Assembly: GCA_032191425.1 (NCBI GenBank)
Contig: CM063463.1
Span: 12,112,178-12,176,177, forward strand
DNA length: 64,000 nt
Source: Lymantria dispar
Taxonomy: Eukaryota > Arthropoda > Insecta > Lepidoptera > Erebidae
Reading direction: 5' to 3'
Each line of letters opens with the position of its first letter. The first letter of the stretch is position 1. The notes under the pieces were generated by a model. The model did not search any database, was not told where the DNA came from, and was given only the letters and a program-made list of their open reading frames with translations. Position numbers and translations under genes: made by a program. This document shows, in pieces, positions 62,496 through 64,000 of the stretch.

Positions 62496-63389
62496 AACTA
62501 GACACGTTACAATAACATAAAAAAAATATACATTTGATATGGATATTCCCTAATTTTTCGAAGAAAACATTAATCATTTGACTTTAACACACCATCCTGT
62601 AAAAAAATGTACTGTAACCATAGTGGCAAGTAATTTCAAAAGATAGTCAAATTATTCATTATTCCAAAATGGTGTAATACCTTCTAGATGTTATCGTAAC
62701 TTTTAGAAAAAAAATGTTTTTGTGACAGTTTAAAATGAATGATTATTGACAATGAATTAATTAATTGTAAGTTTTAATTGTACTTGTGGTCGATAGTGCA
62801 GTTATCTGCGCTTCGAACAAGATATATCCGATGCCAAAACTAGCCTACTTGTCGTTATAGTACTTGAAAATATCGTATAAGGTCTGATTTTTCACCGTTT
62901 TTAGTAATATGCTCATATCAAAAAAAAAAGTGGCATGTATTTATTTTTTTTTCATAGCTGTCATAAAGTCATCTACCATCCACTTTCCGTTGGACGTTTA
63001 ATTTAGGGACACCCTGTATATAGAGAAATTCAAAGAACATTTTGCCTAGTTGTGCTTAATAGTAATTGCTTGCGTTTAATTAGCTACTTAAGAACATGAG
63101 CGGCGGTAAAAGCTGTTTATTTACTCTCCATTTTTGTGTGTTTTTCGATTAGGACAAAGAGGTTTTGCACTGCACAAATATTTGAGGGTAAATTTTAAAT
63201 GATTCTCTTATGCAAATATTTTTTAATTTTTGACAGAAAATGTATAGCCTGATAGGTAGCGAGCATTTTGATGATGGTTTATTGAAATATTTAAATTAAT
63301 TTTAGTTTATACACCGTACTCCCATATCCAGTGTAATATATAGTGTGTATTGTACATATGTAGTGTGGTTCGCAAGTTTCCACGCAAGT
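62496..63389. other. AT-rich region, nothing recognised
   Basis: No family member, exon or RNA gene could be placed in this stretch. Confidence 0.5.
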
Positions 63390-63521
63390 AAATTCTTTGT
63401 GGACATGGTACCTGAAAGGGTATCCCGCCAGGCTGGCCACAATTACACAGGAACAAAGAACTCGCTACCACTGGTCGGCTCAATGAAAAAGGGATGGGAA
63501 TACGGTGGGTTATAAAGCCAC
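63390..63521 (+). mobile_element. R1-clade 3' fragment (q), cut by a hAT-like element
   Basis: GTACCTGAAAGGGTATCCCG, GCTACCACTGGTCGGCTCAA and ATACGGTGGGTTATAAAG. The right part would lie beyond the transposon that begins at 63522, outside the window. Confidence 0.75.
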
Positions 63522-64000
63522 TAGTGCTGTCCAAAAAAGTCTTGGTCTTGCGAGAAATGCGAGACCGAGAGCGCTTAATTTTTGCAAGACCAAGACCAAG
63601 ACTGGCCCTGCAAGACTTGACCAAGACCAAGACTGAGCCTGCAAAAGTCTCGCGGTCTTGCATTTAATTCAAATCACCATTCCAGCTTATATACGGTGGA
63701 GCTCGTGTCTTCTACATAATAGGAGGGAAATCGGCGGTGGCCGGAGAGGAATCGCCACGCTGATCGGCCGTGTTGTTACAGGGTTTCATGCCAAGTTTTC
63801 TTTCTCTTGTACCGAAGTTATATATTATAGCCCTTAGTCGTGGGTTCGCACTCGCGGGTAAAATAGGGGGGTGATGAATTGTATTCTTACTCCGTCACTA
63901 CACGGCAAGTCAAATCAGTCTTGAGATATCCATCTATTGGCCAATCGATTCCCAATGTTGGTGTTGGCTTTTCAGAATTACTCTTCGGAAAGGCTTAAGG
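63522..64000. mobile_element. Second hAT-like element copy, cut by window end
   Basis: TAGTGCTGTCCAAA start (two differences from the end at 52626), AAGACC-rich zone, then the same altered family B copy and the following unique text down to GGAAAGGCTTAAGG. It aligns with 52626-53128 base for base with scattered substitutions and one ~25-bp deletion in the AAGACC zone. The putative left target sequence is AAAGCCAC. Confidence 0.88.
63665..63910 (-). repeat. Family B repeat inside the second hAT-like copy
   Basis: CACCATTCCAGCTTATATAC to CTCCGTCACTACACGG, including the same GGCGGTGGCCGGAGAGG substitution segment as at 52850. Confidence 0.87.

Noticed and set aside
52626..64000. Segmental duplication between 52.6 kb and 63.5 kb
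   Set aside because: The similarity starts exactly at the transposon end and the flanks differ, so two insertions explain it better.

Overview
The window reads as intergenic or intronic DNA of an insect, most likely a moth or butterfly. The evidence is an AT-rich background, an R1-clade non-LTR retrotransposon, and dense short repeats of kinds I associate with Lepidoptera. The species cannot be named from this sequence. I see no prokaryotic gene, rRNA, functional tRNA gene or CRISPR array. Most open frames shorter than about 100 codons lie in repeats or are chance.

The main coding object is a near full-length R1-clade element at 32218-38905 (6.69 kb). Its 5' UTR opens with a sequence that folds like a hepatitis-delta-virus-type self-cleaving ribozyme. 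ORF1 (32666-35452) is a gag-like protein with three zinc knuckles. A TAATG stop/start overlap leads into ORF2 (35452-38595, endonuclease, reverse transcriptase, C-terminal zinc motif), which is broken by two frame changes. A 3' UTR of stacked hairpins precedes A20. A 12-bp target duplication (one mismatch) fixes both ends. The element sits in an array carrying CCCCTTAGGGG. About 16 truncated relatives of its 3' end are scattered through the window.

The rest is layered with repeats, which I label by letter. A: ACTAGC-start repeats ending in TATAATATTAGTAAGGAT. B: about 50 copies of a roughly 240-bp structured, SINE-like repeat with a GATGAT tail. C: a foldback repeat. D: tRNA-derived SINEs. 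G and J: poly(A)-tailed LINE 3' ends. L: reverse-transcriptase C-terminal fragments whose 3' tail matches B. Nesting is frequent: LINE end in SINE in B at 25.6-26.2 kb, LINE end in L in B at 50.4-51.4 kb, and R1 fragments splitting SINEs at 27.2 and 52.1 kb.

A 2.52-kb non-autonomous hAT-like DNA transposon (52626-55148) has 14-bp inverted ends, an 8-bp target duplication and AAGACC-rich subterminal repeats. It interrupts an R1 fragment. A second copy starts at 63522 and runs off the window.

Host coding signal is sparse. Two exon candidates on the plus strand, 45454-45878 and 47680-47913, are phase-compatible and would encode a cytoplasmic N-terminus followed by membrane segments. A third candidate lies at 21089-21274. 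Their products are not recognised.
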